From positions 6,944,001 through 7,008,000 of the forward strand of contig NZ_CP015163.1 of NCBI RefSeq assembly GCF_003312875.1: DNA of 64,000 nt. The letters are read 5' to 3'. A model generated the notes under the pieces. The model was not told the DNA's origin. It saw nothing but the letters and a program-made list of their open reading frames with translations, and did no database searches. Made by a program: the position numbers and the translations under genes. This stretch comes from Amycolatopsis albispora (GTDB taxonomy: Bacteria > Actinomycetota > Actinomycetes > Mycobacteriales > Pseudonocardiaceae). Below, piece after piece: positions 18,501 to 25,898 of this stretch; position 1 is the stretch's first letter, and every line of letters starts with the position of its first letter.

Positions 18501-18614
18501 CGGCGGTTGTGCGACGGCGACCTGGGTCGCCGGAACGGCGACGGCCAGCCCGGCCGCGATCAGGGCCGAGCAGGCGAAGCCGAGCGCAGCCCTCCCCAGC
18601 TTGGAAAATCTCAT
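15588..18614 (-). CDS. Exported PQQ-type sugar dehydrogenase/sorbosone dehydrogenase-like protein with PKD and LGFP repeats
   Basis: Protein of 1008 residues from ATG 18614 behind AAGGGGA. Signal peptide to ~35, then a six-bladed beta-propeller of the glucose/sorbosone dehydrogenase family to ~405 (ARGFRNPFRLSLD, NYSWPCFEG, FFGDYVSQRIW). A PKD domain follows (~415-505, WDFGDGTTGTG), a second Ig-like region, and then from ~690 at least six LGFP repeats (LGAP, LGPP, LGYP, LGMP, LGYP, LGYP). LGFP repeats are linked to binding the mycolyl-arabinogalactan wall in Corynebacteriales. Together these suggest a wall-attached enzyme or carbohydrate-binding protein. The closest dehydrogenases need PQQ, and no pqq genes are in the window. 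Confidence 0.9.
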   Translation of the reverse strand: MRFSKLGRAALGFACSALIAAGLAVAVPATQVAVAQPPNPGEPLKLPPGFALQDTGTGLGAWNLTDFGYLPDDTFIATGKTGDVKWIGPNGPKQLIHLPVEHCCDIGLTGLEVAPDYATTKHIYLARTIAAPGGFTSRISRWTVTGTTEPTGLANEQVLLDVPGTIQLHSASGMVADAAGNLWVSVGDNTDTDTWHAEAFRSQDLNSVYGKILRITPSGAGVPENPYYDAANPNSAKSKVFARGFRNPFRLSLDKTSGLPVVGDVGWGTWEELNYVVPGGNYSWPCFEGNAPTPGYSTQPQCNGVTNNPPLWTYQHGMAPGQGNSVVAGFVYTGDSYPAQYKGQFFFGDYVSQRIWTLQYNAQGQLTQAPAADAPFGTGLGGPVEFAAAPNGDVVYADIASGSVRRIVYVTGNIPPVAKPTSTTDPATRTVTFDGSKSMDFDGPTKDLTYTWDFGDGTTGTGAVVSHTYPASPAKFTAKLTVTDKSGGSHSDTLTVAPSNHSPVVTLGTPGDTKKFRVNEPINLTATATDNEDGALPITWTTQVVHCSEETTCHVHADAGGTGGSFSMPFTSHPDSRLEFTATVTDSQGVKGSKTYVARPNEFKLTLKSNFPASLVISGESNGNVAMVTEGATPNLIAGAKATDGVASFSKWDDGSTNLSRAFTMPAADTVVNATYLTPIDSRYNSDAGLRSLLGAPTGAEVNDSGTRYRAYERGRLYSSPQTSAVAIYGHILSKYLALGGHQVLGPPQNDETGTPDGVGRYNAFTGNWSIYWTPATGAHNIGGPIRDKWGWMGWENGILGYPLTDQVATPTGGGQFVDFTNNASIYWLPTTPGNGTAAVYSQIRSKWLAMGGATGVLGMPITDELAGPNGGRYNNFSNYASIYWHYNSPGSGAWSIMSQIRDRWYFDGGAGGFLGYPVTDELTTPDGIGRYNHFSNNGSIYWTPAYGAQSMCCQIKNKWASLGWEKGYLGYPTSSEYTVPGQPTWRRQNYQGGFITWTPNTGAYDHK

Positions 18615-18780
18615 GTGGTCCCCTTCACCAGCGTCGAACACTTCTCGCTCGAAAGGGTGATTTCGTTGCAGGGTTGGGGGCTGGTTATCGAATTGTGACG
18701 AGGTTGGCGACTGGGCGAAAACCGATTCCCCAGCTCAATCGAGTCAGCGCCGGGGAATCAGGGTGATTTGCCCACCGGCG

Positions 18781-19455
18781 TCACAACCCGACAAAATCCG
18801 CCATCTGCTGCGTGGTATAAGCGAAGAACGAGTCGGCGGGGTCCACGCTGCCGACGTACTGGCCGTTCAGCTCGAAGCTGATCATGCCGAACAGCTGGGT
18901 CCAGGCGATCAGCAGCCGCGCGATCAACTCCGGGGTCAGGTCGTCGCCGAGCGCGGCGAGCAGCGTGGTCGCCTGCCCGCGGAGTTCGGCGGGCAGCGGC
19001 GGGCCGGGCGGCGGGCTGACCGCGGCGCTGCGGATCACGTGCACCAGTGCCATCGCCACCCTCGCCGCCGGCATGACGGTGTCCTGCGGGGCCTGGTAGC
19101 CGGGGATCGGCGAGCCGTAGATCAGGGCGTACTCGTGCGGATGGGCGCGTGCCCACGCCCGGGTGGCGGCCCAGATGTCGAGCCAGCGCTGCCTGGGTGA
19201 GGCCAGATGGTCGTCGGCGGCCTCGGCCGCGGCGCCGATGGCGTCGTACGCGTCGATGATCAACGCGGTGAGCAGGTGGTCGCGGCTGGGGAAGTAGCGG
19301 TAGAGCGCCGAGGAGACCATGCCCAGCTCGCGCGCGACCGCGCGGAGGGAGAGGCCGCCGCCCCCGGCATCGCCGAGCTGCCTGCGGGCTTCCTCCTTGA
19401 TCTCCCTGGTGAGCTCGACCCTGGCCCGGTCACGGGCGGTACGCGTTGCCGGCAT
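18781..19455 (-). CDS. TetR-family repressor (WHG-domain type)
   Basis: Protein of 224 residues. The N-terminal helix-turn-helix is LSLRAVARELGMVSSALYRY followed by FPSRDHLLTALI; the rest is the ligand/dimer domain. The ATG at 19455 sits seven bases after TACAGT on its strand, so the transcript is probably leaderless. Four partly palindromic sites lie between it and the divergent reductase gene, so it probably represses both. The ligand is unknown; control of a deazaflavin reductase suggests a xenobiotic or quinone-like signal. Confidence 0.9.
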   Translation of the reverse strand: MPATRTARDRARVELTREIKEEARRQLGDAGGGGLSLRAVARELGMVSSALYRYFPSRDHLLTALIIDAYDAIGAAAEAADDHLASPRQRWLDIWAATRAWARAHPHEYALIYGSPIPGYQAPQDTVMPAARVAMALVHVIRSAAVSPPPGPPLPAELRGQATTLLAALGDDLTPELIARLLIAWTQLFGMISFELNGQYVGSVDPADSFFAYTTQQMADFVGL

Positions 19456-19475
19456 GGTGATCACTGTAGTCGCCC

Positions 19476-19581
19476 GAGAGCGCTGCACAAATTCGAGAGC
19501 ACTGCTCTTGACGCGGGACGCGGTTCCGTGTTCACTGATCTCAAACGAGAGCAGTGCTCTCGCAACCGGCGCGGTGCTCTC
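19476..19581. promoter_or_regulatory. Four-site operator array for the divergent TetR
   Basis: Two good palindromes, GAGAGCACTGCTCTT (19495-19509) and GAGAGCAGTGCTCTC (19547-19561), have centres 52 bp apart, about five helical turns. A weaker half-site flanks each: GAGAGCGCTGC at 19476 and GGTGCTCTC ending at 19581, about 19-20 bp from the nearest strong centre. Confidence 0.75.
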
Positions 19582-19614
19582 TGCCAACGCGCCTCCCGAC
19601 CGCTGGAGGACCCG

Positions 19615-20061
19615 ATGACCACCACAGGCAACCGCTACCTGGCACCCGGCCGGGTCATGGCGCTGTTCAACAAGCTCGTCGGCGGGCTGACCCGGCTCGG
19701 CCTGAGCGTCTGGGGCAGCCGCGAGCTGTCCGTCCGCGGGCGCAAATCCGGCGAATGGCGCAGCGTCCCGGTGAACCTGCTGACCGTCGACGGCGAGCGC
19801 TACCTCGTCTCCCCGCGCGGCCGGACCCAGTGGGTGCGCAACCTCCGCGTCGCCGGTGAAGGCCGCCTGCGCGTCGGCCGGAAAATCGAGGAATTCCGCG
19901 CCGTCGAACTGCCCGACGAGGAAAAGCCGGAATTGCTCCGCGCCTATTTGAAGCGCTGGAAGTTCGAGGTCGGCGTTTTCTTCGACGGCGTCGACGCGAA
20001 TTCCCCCGAAGCCGATCTCCGACGCATCGCGCCTGGTTATCCGGTGTTCCGGGTGGGGTAA
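19615..20061 (+). CDS. Nitroreductase/deazaflavin (F420)-dependent oxidoreductase, Ddn-like
   Basis: Protein of 148 residues starting at ATG 19615 behind CTGGAGGA. It has the split-barrel pattern of the Ddn/FDOR-B group: an N-terminal amphipathic helix, RGRKSGEWRSVPVNLL, YLVSPRGRTQWVRNLR, then a C-terminal acidic helix. Relatives in mycobacteria reduce quinones or nitroimidazoles with F420H2. Divergent from tetR with the operator array between them, so it is probably induced when the TetR ligand is present. Confidence 0.9.
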   Translation: MTTTGNRYLAPGRVMALFNKLVGGLTRLGLSVWGSRELSVRGRKSGEWRSVPVNLLTVDGERYLVSPRGRTQWVRNLRVAGEGRLRVGRKIEEFRAVELPDEEKPELLRAYLKRWKFEVGVFFDGVDANSPEADLRRIAPGYPVFRVG

Positions 20062-20150
20062 CACGAACGGATGACGCTGCCCGGCCGTGCTTTTCCGGCG
20101 GCGTCCGGCTGCTTACGCTCCAACCGCCGACTGGGCGGGGGTTCGAGCCG

Positions 20151-20978
20151 ATGAACAGCAGAAGATGGCGTCGCTGGGTGGTTTTTGGCGTGCTGGCCGC
20201 ACTGGCCTGCCTGCTGACCTCGTGCGGTGGGGTGGCGGCCGCGGCCACACCGCATTTCGTCGGCGACTACGTCTGGCTCGACACCGATCGCAACGGCCTG
20301 CAGGACCCGGGCGAACCACCGGTCGAAGGTGTGCGCGCCACGCTGCTCGACGCCTCGGGCACCGCGGTCGAGACCACGCGCAGCGGGGAGAACGGCCGCT
20401 ACCTGTTCGGCGATCTCCCCGAGGGCAGCTACCACGTGTGCTTCGCGCTCGACGCGCTCCCGATCCACGTCGCCGACCACCACCTGACGAGCGCGAACGC
20501 GGGCAACGACGCGGTCGATTCGGACGTCGACCCGGCCACCGGCTGCACCGGGCCCGCGCTCACCGCGACCGACCTGACCCTGGACGCCGGACTGAGCGCG
20601 CCCGGCAACGAACTCGGCGACTACGCCTGGCTCGACCAGGACGCCGACGGCACGCAGGACCCGGCCGAGCTGCCGGTCGAAGGCGTCCGGGCCGCGCTGC
20701 ACCACGGCGACGGCACGCCGACCGGCATCGCGGTCACCACCGGCACGGACGGCCGGTACACCTTCAGCAACCTGCGCGACGGCACGTACCTCGTCTGCTT
20801 CGACCTCGACGGCCGCCAGGCCACCACGCCGGGCGCGGGCGACGAGAGCGTGGATTCCGACGCCGACCCGTCGACCGGCTGCACCGAAGCGGTCACCGTC
20901 GGCCTCGGTGCCCGGCAGGACCTCACGCTGGATCTGGGCTTGCTCCCAGCGCCTGGTACTCCAGCAGCTTCGCCCTGA
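20151..20978 (+). CDS. Exported lipoprotein-like protein with two SdrD B-like domains
   Basis: Protein of 275 residues. The N-terminus has Arg-rich residues, a hydrophobic stretch and LLTSCGG, which fits a lipobox. Two homologous domains follow (~35-145 and ~150-262), each opening GDYxWLDxDxxGxQDP and containing GRYxFxxLxxGxYxVCF, then DSDxDPxTGCT. This is the SdrD B / prealbumin-like fold, which binds calcium in staphylococcal adhesins. It may act in wall adhesion or as a spacer. It overlaps the convergent thioesterase gene by 56 bases at the 3' end. Confidence 0.85.
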   Translation: MNSRRWRRWVVFGVLAALACLLTSCGGVAAAATPHFVGDYVWLDTDRNGLQDPGEPPVEGVRATLLDASGTAVETTRSGENGRYLFGDLPEGSYHVCFALDALPIHVADHHLTSANAGNDAVDSDVDPATGCTGPALTATDLTLDAGLSAPGNELGDYAWLDQDADGTQDPAELPVEGVRAALHHGDGTPTGIAVTTGTDGRYTFSNLRDGTYLVCFDLDGRQATTPGAGDESVDSDADPSTGCTEAVTVGLGARQDLTLDLGLLPAPGTPAASP

Positions 20979-21351
20979 TCTCCTCCGGCGGCGCCTGCTT
21001 GGTGAGCGTTTCGGCGTTGACAAAAACGTACCGGTTCGTGCCGGTGGCCACGGTTTCTTCACCGCGCCACAGCTCGAACTCCAGCACCAGCGAGGTGTTG
21101 CCGAGGTGGCCGATGCGCACGCTGACCACCACCTCGTCCTCGAACCGCAGCGCGCGCAGGAACCGCACGTTCGACTCGGCGACCACGAAGTCGACACCGA
21201 AGTCGTTGAGCCCGGTGGACTTGCCGAGCACCGCGGTGAGGAACTCGAAGCTCGCCATGTCGAAGTAGGCGAGGTAGTTCGCGTTGAACACCACGCCCTG
21301 GGGATCGCATTCGTGGTACCGCACCCGCAGCGGCATCCGGACCGGCTCCAT
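20923..21351 (-). CDS. Acyl-CoA thioesterase, 4HBT/YbgC-like
   Basis: Protein of 142 residues from ATG 21351 (a second ATG lies at 21336). RVRYHECDPQGVVFNANYLAYFD is the hallmark of the 4-hydroxybenzoyl-CoA thioesterase branch of the hotdog fold, with the catalytic Asp in ECDPQGVV. It is the last gene of a minus-strand unit amidase-tetR-MpaB-like-thioesterase, ten bases after its neighbour, pointing to breakdown of an acylated compound. Confidence 0.88.
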   Translation of the reverse strand: MEPVRMPLRVRYHECDPQGVVFNANYLAYFDMASFEFLTAVLGKSTGLNDFGVDFVVAESNVRFLRALRFEDEVVVSVRIGHLGNTSLVLEFELWRGEETVATGTNRYVFVNAETLTKQAPPEEIRAKLLEYQALGASPDPA

Positions 21352-21361
21352 GATCGGCAGC

Positions 21362-22210
21362 CTAGCCGAGGCGACGCTCCCGCAACCAGACGTTGAGCCA
21401 GCCGATCGAGCGCACGTGCGCCGAGCGCACCGGCGCCGGAACGTAGTCGGCGAGGCGCAGCACCCGCCGGAACCGGTCGAACCGCGCCTGCTGCTCGTCC
21501 GTCCACTGTAGACCAATGCGCTCGCGCAGCACCGGTGGCAGCGTGCCGCCGATCAGGAAGAGCTGGAACCGGTGCTGCGCCAGCCGCAGCCGTGTCCACA
21601 GTGGAGCAGGCAGCCACCGCCACGGGTTCGGCACCGTGCGAATGGTTTCCAGCAGCGTGTCGATCGCCGGGTTCGGGTCGAAACCGTCGATCATCTCCGC
21701 GTAGTAGCGCTCGAACGCGGGCCAGTCCGGCGGCAGGTCGCGTTCTCGCAGGCCGAGGATCCGGCCGATGTCGCACATCTGCGCGTAGTACTCGGCCAGT
21801 TCCGCATCGGGGATCTCGCGGCCGAAGAACCGTTGCGCGTCAACGGGAAGCATCACCAGCGTGGCGTGCACCCAGGCGTAGGCACCCGGGTTCAGCGCGC
21901 TGTAGCGGCGACCGGCGAAGTCCACCCCGGTGAACGGCCGGTGCAGCTCGCGCAGCCGCCGCGCCTCGTACAACGCGCCGCGACGGCCGCCGTACACGCA
22001 GATCGACAGCGAACCGGCGGTGCGCATCAGCCGCGTCCACGGGTCCTCGCGGTATGCCGAGTGGTCCTGCACGCCCGCGCCCACCACCGGGTGCGCGACC
22101 TGCAGCAACAGCACCTGCCCGGCGAGCAGCGAGCCGCGGAAGTCGCCGAAGTACTTCCACGCGGCCGTGCCGCGCAGCACCGGCGGGGCGTGGATCAGTG
22201 GCGCGCCCAT
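21362..22210 (-). CDS. MpaB/latex-clearing-type oxygenase (DUF2236)
   Basis: Protein of 282 residues with the DUF2236 pattern: HPVVGAGVQDHSAYREDPW near the start, YAWVHATLV in the middle, and a helical end. Characterised relatives (Lcp of rubber degraders, MpaB of mycophenolic acid synthesis) use a b-type heme to cleave C=C bonds oxidatively; the histidines here are consistent with that but the substrate is unknown. It follows tetR by nine bases in the operator-controlled unit. Confidence 0.85.
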   Translation of the reverse strand: MGAPLIHAPPVLRGTAAWKYFGDFRGSLLAGQVLLLQVAHPVVGAGVQDHSAYREDPWTRLMRTAGSLSICVYGGRRGALYEARRLRELHRPFTGVDFAGRRYSALNPGAYAWVHATLVMLPVDAQRFFGREIPDAELAEYYAQMCDIGRILGLRERDLPPDWPAFERYYAEMIDGFDPNPAIDTLLETIRTVPNPWRWLPAPLWTRLRLAQHRFQLFLIGGTLPPVLRERIGLQWTDEQQARFDRFRRVLRLADYVPAPVRSAHVRSIGWLNVWLRERRLG

Positions 22211-22219
22211 GCCACCAGC

Positions 22220-22768
22220 CTAGGCGTTCGAGCCGTGGATGAGCATGGTCAGCGCGGTGGCCGCGGGCGGTGCTTCGCCGGTGGCCAGGCGGCGCAGTTG
22301 CAGCCCGGCGATCAGCGCGACCACCGGACCGGCCAGCCGTTGGGGATCGGGCACCCCGAGCGCGGTGAGCACGGTGGTGGCCAGCTCGTCGTACGCGGCG
22401 AAACACCGTTGGGTGGCGTCGCGCAGTTCCGGGTCGCGGCCAGCCTGGAGGTACAGCTCCAGCGGTGCGATGTCGTCGGTGGTGAAGGTCATCCGCGTCA
22501 GCACCTGCTCCACCGCCACCGCCGCCTCCTCGACCGAAATGCCGTCGGTGCGGTGGGTTTCGGCGAGTTCGGTGAGCTTTTTCGCCTCTTCCGCGGCGAA
22601 CAACAGCATGGCCTGGCGCAGCAGCTCGGTCTGGCTCGGGAAGTGGTAGGTCAGCGAGCCGAGCGACACCCCGGCCTCGGCGACGATCCGCCGATTGGTC
22701 AGCCCGGCGACGCCCTGCTCCCCGACCACCTTCAACGCGGCACGCAGAATGGCTTCGCGAGCGCTCAT
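22220..22768 (-). CDS. TetR-family repressor of the amidase unit
   Basis: Protein of 182 residues. The DNA-binding domain is visible in LTNRRIVAEAGVSLGSLTYH plus FPSQTELL. It overlaps the upstream amidase stop by four bases (ATGA) and is second in its unit. A perfect 20-bp palindrome lies right before the amidase ribosome site, so autoregulation is likely. The C-terminal ligand domain gives no clue to the inducer. Confidence 0.92.
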   Translation of the reverse strand: MSAREAILRAALKVVGEQGVAGLTNRRIVAEAGVSLGSLTYHFPSQTELLRQAMLLFAAEEAKKLTELAETHRTDGISVEEAAVAVEQVLTRMTFTTDDIAPLELYLQAGRDPELRDATQRCFAAYDELATTVLTALGVPDPQRLAGPVVALIAGLQLRRLATGEAPPAATALTMLIHGSNA

Positions 22769-24138
22769 CCCGGCGGCCGTCGATCCTGCCAGCGCTCCAC
22801 CACTTCCAGCTGCGCGGCCAGCGAAATCAGCAGCCGCTCCGACTCGCCGGGCCCGAGCAGCTGGGCCCCGAGCGGCAGCCCGGCACCGGTCAGGCCAGCC
22901 GGCACGTTCACGCCCGGCCAGCCCAGCACGTTCCACGGCCAGGCGTACGGGCAGGCCGCGATCATCGCCTGGTCGGTGGCCCAGCCGGACAGCCCGTCGA
23001 AGCTGCCGATCTTCGGCGGCGGGGTGGCCGTTGTCGGCGTCAGCAGCACGTCGACCTTGCGGAACACCGCGCCGATCTGCAGGCGCAGCACCGGTTCCGT
23101 GGCTTTGGCCAGGCGCAGCGCCGGACCGGCCAGCGCGGTGCCGTGGCGCGCGTTGGCCCTGGTGCGCGGGTCGAGCAGGGCGTGGTCGGGCACGCGGCGG
23201 CACCAGTCGCGCACCCCGGTGAGCGAGCGCGGCAGGAAGTTGAGCCCGACCATGCCGTAGTTCGGCTCGATCTCGACGATCTCGTGCCCTAGCCCGGCCA
23301 AGGACTCCGCCAGCCGCTCGACCGCCCGGCGCACTTCGGGATCGAGCTGCGTGCGGGTGGCGGTGAACGCGATCCGGGTGGACAGGCCGATCCGCAGCTT
23401 GCCGGGCTCACGCTCGGCGGCCTGGCGGAACATGCTGGTGGTGCCGGACGCCGCGTCGAGCAGCGCGGCCGCGTCGGCGACCGTCCTGGCCAGCGGCCCG
23501 AGCACGGTCAGCCCGTGGAACAACTCCGGATCCGGCGCGGTCGGCACCCGGCCGCGGTGCGGCTTGATGCCGACCAGGTTCGTCCACGCCGACGGGATGC
23601 GGATCGAGCCGGCGCCGTCCGAGCCGAGCGCCGCGGGCACGAGCCCGGCGGCCACCGCGGCGGACGAGCCGCCGGACGAGCCGCCCGGGGTGTGCTCCGG
23701 CTGCCACGGATTGCGGGTGGCGCCGAACTCCGGGCCCTCGGTGAACGGCCACTGGCCCAGCTCGGGCGTGTTCGTCTTGCCGACGATCACTGCGCCCGCG
23801 TCGCGGAGGTTGCGCACCACGGCGGAATCGGCTTTCGCGGGCAGGAAGTCACCGCGGCAGCCGAAGGCGGTCGGCAGGCCGGTGATGTCGACGTCGTCCT
23901 TGATCGCCAGCGGCACACCGAGCAGTGGCGCTTGGTTGCCCTCGGCCAGCAGCCGGTCGGCGCGGGCGGCGTCCGCCAGTGCGTCCTCGGTGCGCAGCCG
24001 CCGGAACGCGTTGAGCCTCGGCTGGGCGGCTTCGATGCGCTTGAGCGCCGCCTCGGTCAGTTCGACCGAAGTCACCTCGCCCGCGGCGAGGCGCGCGGCC
24101 TGCTCCAGCAAGCCGGGGAACGTGAGCGTGCCGGTCAT
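22765..24138 (-). CDS. Amidase signature-family hydrolase
   Basis: Protein of 457 residues from ATG 24138 with GAGGAGG upstream. The Ser-cisSer-Lys machinery is visible: Lys in LAIKDDVDITG, the Gly/Ser loop PGGSSGGSSAAVAAG, and the nucleophile region GSDGAGSIRIPS. Such enzymes split amides to acids and ammonia. It is the first gene of the TetR-controlled unit, so the pathway may start by deacylating or hydrolysing an amide. Non-discriminating Glu-tRNA amidotransferase GatA is excluded by the context. Confidence 0.92.
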   Translation of the reverse strand: MTGTLTFPGLLEQAARLAAGEVTSVELTEAALKRIEAAQPRLNAFRRLRTEDALADAARADRLLAEGNQAPLLGVPLAIKDDVDITGLPTAFGCRGDFLPAKADSAVVRNLRDAGAVIVGKTNTPELGQWPFTEGPEFGATRNPWQPEHTPGGSSGGSSAAVAAGLVPAALGSDGAGSIRIPSAWTNLVGIKPHRGRVPTAPDPELFHGLTVLGPLARTVADAAALLDAASGTTSMFRQAAEREPGKLRIGLSTRIAFTATRTQLDPEVRRAVERLAESLAGLGHEIVEIEPNYGMVGLNFLPRSLTGVRDWCRRVPDHALLDPRTRANARHGTALAGPALRLAKATEPVLRLQIGAVFRKVDVLLTPTTATPPPKIGSFDGLSGWATDQAMIAACPYAWPWNVLGWPGVNVPAGLTGAGLPLGAQLLGPGESERLLISLAAQLEVVERWQDRRPPG

Positions 24139-24148
24139 CTCGACCTCC

Positions 24149-24168
24149 TCGTTCGTTCGAACGAACGA
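24149..24168. promoter_or_regulatory. Perfect 20-bp palindromic operator
   Basis: TCGTTCGTTCGAACGAACGA is fully self-complementary. It abuts the amidase ribosome site and also covers the expected -35 zone of the divergent PLP-enzyme gene (CATGCT, its probable -10, is at 24183-24188). The obvious binder is the TetR at 22220-22768. Confidence 0.85.
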
Positions 24169-24195
24169 TACCAGCCGTCTGGCATGCTGGCGGCC

Positions 24196-25158
24196 ATGAC
24201 GCTCGATCGGTTCCCCCGCGTGACGCTCGGCAACTGGCCCACCCCGCTGGAGGAGGCACCGCGGCTGAGCGAGGCGCTCGGGACCACCGTGCTGCTCAAG
24301 CGCGACGACCTGAACGGCCTCGGCGTCGGCGGCAACAAGCTGCGGAAGCTGGAGTTCTCGCTCGGGCAGGCACTGGCGGACGGTGCCGACACGGTGATCA
24401 CCTTCGGCGCGCTGCAGACCAATCACGGGCGCCAGACCGCCGCCGCGTGCGCGAAGCTCGGCCTGCGCTGCGAGCTGGTGCTGACCGCGAAGGTGCCGCG
24501 CGACGGCGAGGCCTACGAGCGCTCCGGCAACATCATTCTCGACCACCTCTTCGGCGCGAACGTGCACCGCTGCACCGACGCGGAGGAAACCGCCGCCACC
24601 TACGAGCGGCTGGTCGCGGAGGCGGCGGCCGAGGGCCGGAAGGTGGCGACGCTGCCCGTCGGCGGCTCGGACGCGGTCGGCCTGCTGGGGTACGTCGCGG
24701 CCGCCGAGGAGATCCGGCGCCAGCTCACCGGACCCGCGCGAATCCTGGTGCCGCAAGGCAGTGGCGGCACCGCGGCCGGGCTCGCGCTCGGCTGGGACGG
24801 CAGGCTGGACGTCGCCTGCGTCGGTCACGACACGGCGGAGTCCGCGGAAACCCTGGGCTCGCTGGTCGCCGACGGGGCGAAGCATCTTGGTATCGAGCCG
24901 CCGTCGCTCGACCACGTCCGGATCACCGACCGCACGCTCGGCCCCGGCTACGGCGTGCCGACCGACGCCGTGTGGGAGGCGCTGCGGTTGTTCGGGCGGA
25001 CCGAGGGCGTGGTGCTCGACCCGGTCTACACGGGCAAGGCCGCGGCGGCGCTGATCGCCGAACCGCGGCCGGAGGAGGGTCCCGTGGTCTTCTGGCACAC
25101 CGGTGGCCTGCCGGGGGTTTTCGGTTACGGCCCGGAGGCGCTGGCCGCGTTCAGCTGA
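24196..25158 (+). CDS. PLP-dependent D-cysteine desulfhydrase / ACC deaminase-like enzyme
   Basis: Protein of 320 residues. GGNKLRKLE with Lys48 is the PLP-lysine motif of the ACC deaminase/D-cysteine desulfhydrase group; the TFGALQTNHGRQTAAAC and PQGSGGTAAGLALG loops bind the cofactor. It probably breaks down D-cysteine or a related beta-substituted D-amino acid. ATG 24196 was chosen because CATGCT lies seven bases upstream as a -10 element; ATG 24184 lies inside that element. Divergent from the amidase unit, with the operator between. Confidence 0.85.
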   Translation: MTLDRFPRVTLGNWPTPLEEAPRLSEALGTTVLLKRDDLNGLGVGGNKLRKLEFSLGQALADGADTVITFGALQTNHGRQTAAACAKLGLRCELVLTAKVPRDGEAYERSGNIILDHLFGANVHRCTDAEETAATYERLVAEAAAEGRKVATLPVGGSDAVGLLGYVAAAEEIRRQLTGPARILVPQGSGGTAAGLALGWDGRLDVACVGHDTAESAETLGSLVADGAKHLGIEPPSLDHVRITDRTLGPGYGVPTDAVWEALRLFGRTEGVVLDPVYTGKAAAALIAEPRPEEGPVVFWHTGGLPGVFGYGPEALAAFS

Positions 25159-25825
25159 GTGCTTTCGCCGAGCGGGAAGCCGCCAGCGCGAGCGCGCCGA
25201 GCAATGCGAATCCGGTGCCGAAGGAGATCCGCTGCGCGAAGCCGACCGGCAGCATCGCGTTGATCCACTCCAGCCCCGACAAATCCCGGGTGACGTAGCT
25301 GAGGCCGAACAGGAACAGCCCGGCGGCATAGACCACGCAGATCCGGTTGAGCAGAATCCGGGTGTGTTCGAGTTCGGCGCGTTCCCGCAACGACATTCCG
25401 ATACCGGGAAGGCACAGGAACGCGATCAGGCTCGCGTATTGGTGCACCACCCCGGAAGCGACGTCACCGCCGGAATCCAGCGTGGCCGGGAAGAACGCGG
25501 CCAAGCTGAGCCCGAGCGCGGTGGCCCCGAACAGGATGTGGGTGGTCAGCCCGAGCCGCATCCCGGTGGCGCGCAGGGCACCGAGCACGGCGATCGTGCC
25601 GACCGCGAGGGAAAGCAGCGCGGCTTCCAGCATTCCGCCGCCGCGCTCCGAATGCGCGTAACTGCTCAGTGTGTCCGTCACCGGATTTCTGCCGCTGACC
25701 GTGTGCAGAATGACCAGGGTGAACAACGCCCACCCGATCGCCGCACCCGCGATCACCACCCAGCGCTTCGCCCTGGCCGCGGTGATCGCGGGTGCGGCGA
25801 GTTTTCTCGCCCCTGGATTCCCCAT
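25151..25825 (-). CDS. DUF998 membrane protein
   Basis: Protein of 224 residues with about six hydrophobic helices. The segment SGRNPVTDTLSSYAHSERGG after the first helix is typical of DUF998 proteins. Function is unknown for the family. It converges on the upstream desulfhydrase gene with an eight-base overlap and has no clear partner. Confidence 0.8.
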   Translation of the reverse strand: MGNPGARKLAAPAITAARAKRWVVIAGAAIGWALFTLVILHTVSGRNPVTDTLSSYAHSERGGGMLEAALLSLAVGTIAVLGALRATGMRLGLTTHILFGATALGLSLAAFFPATLDSGGDVASGVVHQYASLIAFLCLPGIGMSLRERAELEHTRILLNRICVVYAAGLFLFGLSYVTRDLSGLEWINAMLPVGFAQRISFGTGFALLGALALAASRSAKALS

Positions 25826-25898
25826 GCGGAAATAGTCCCGCTTTCCGGGCGCGGTGAGATCCGGGTAAGTCCCTGATATCCCCCGATATGACTACCGG

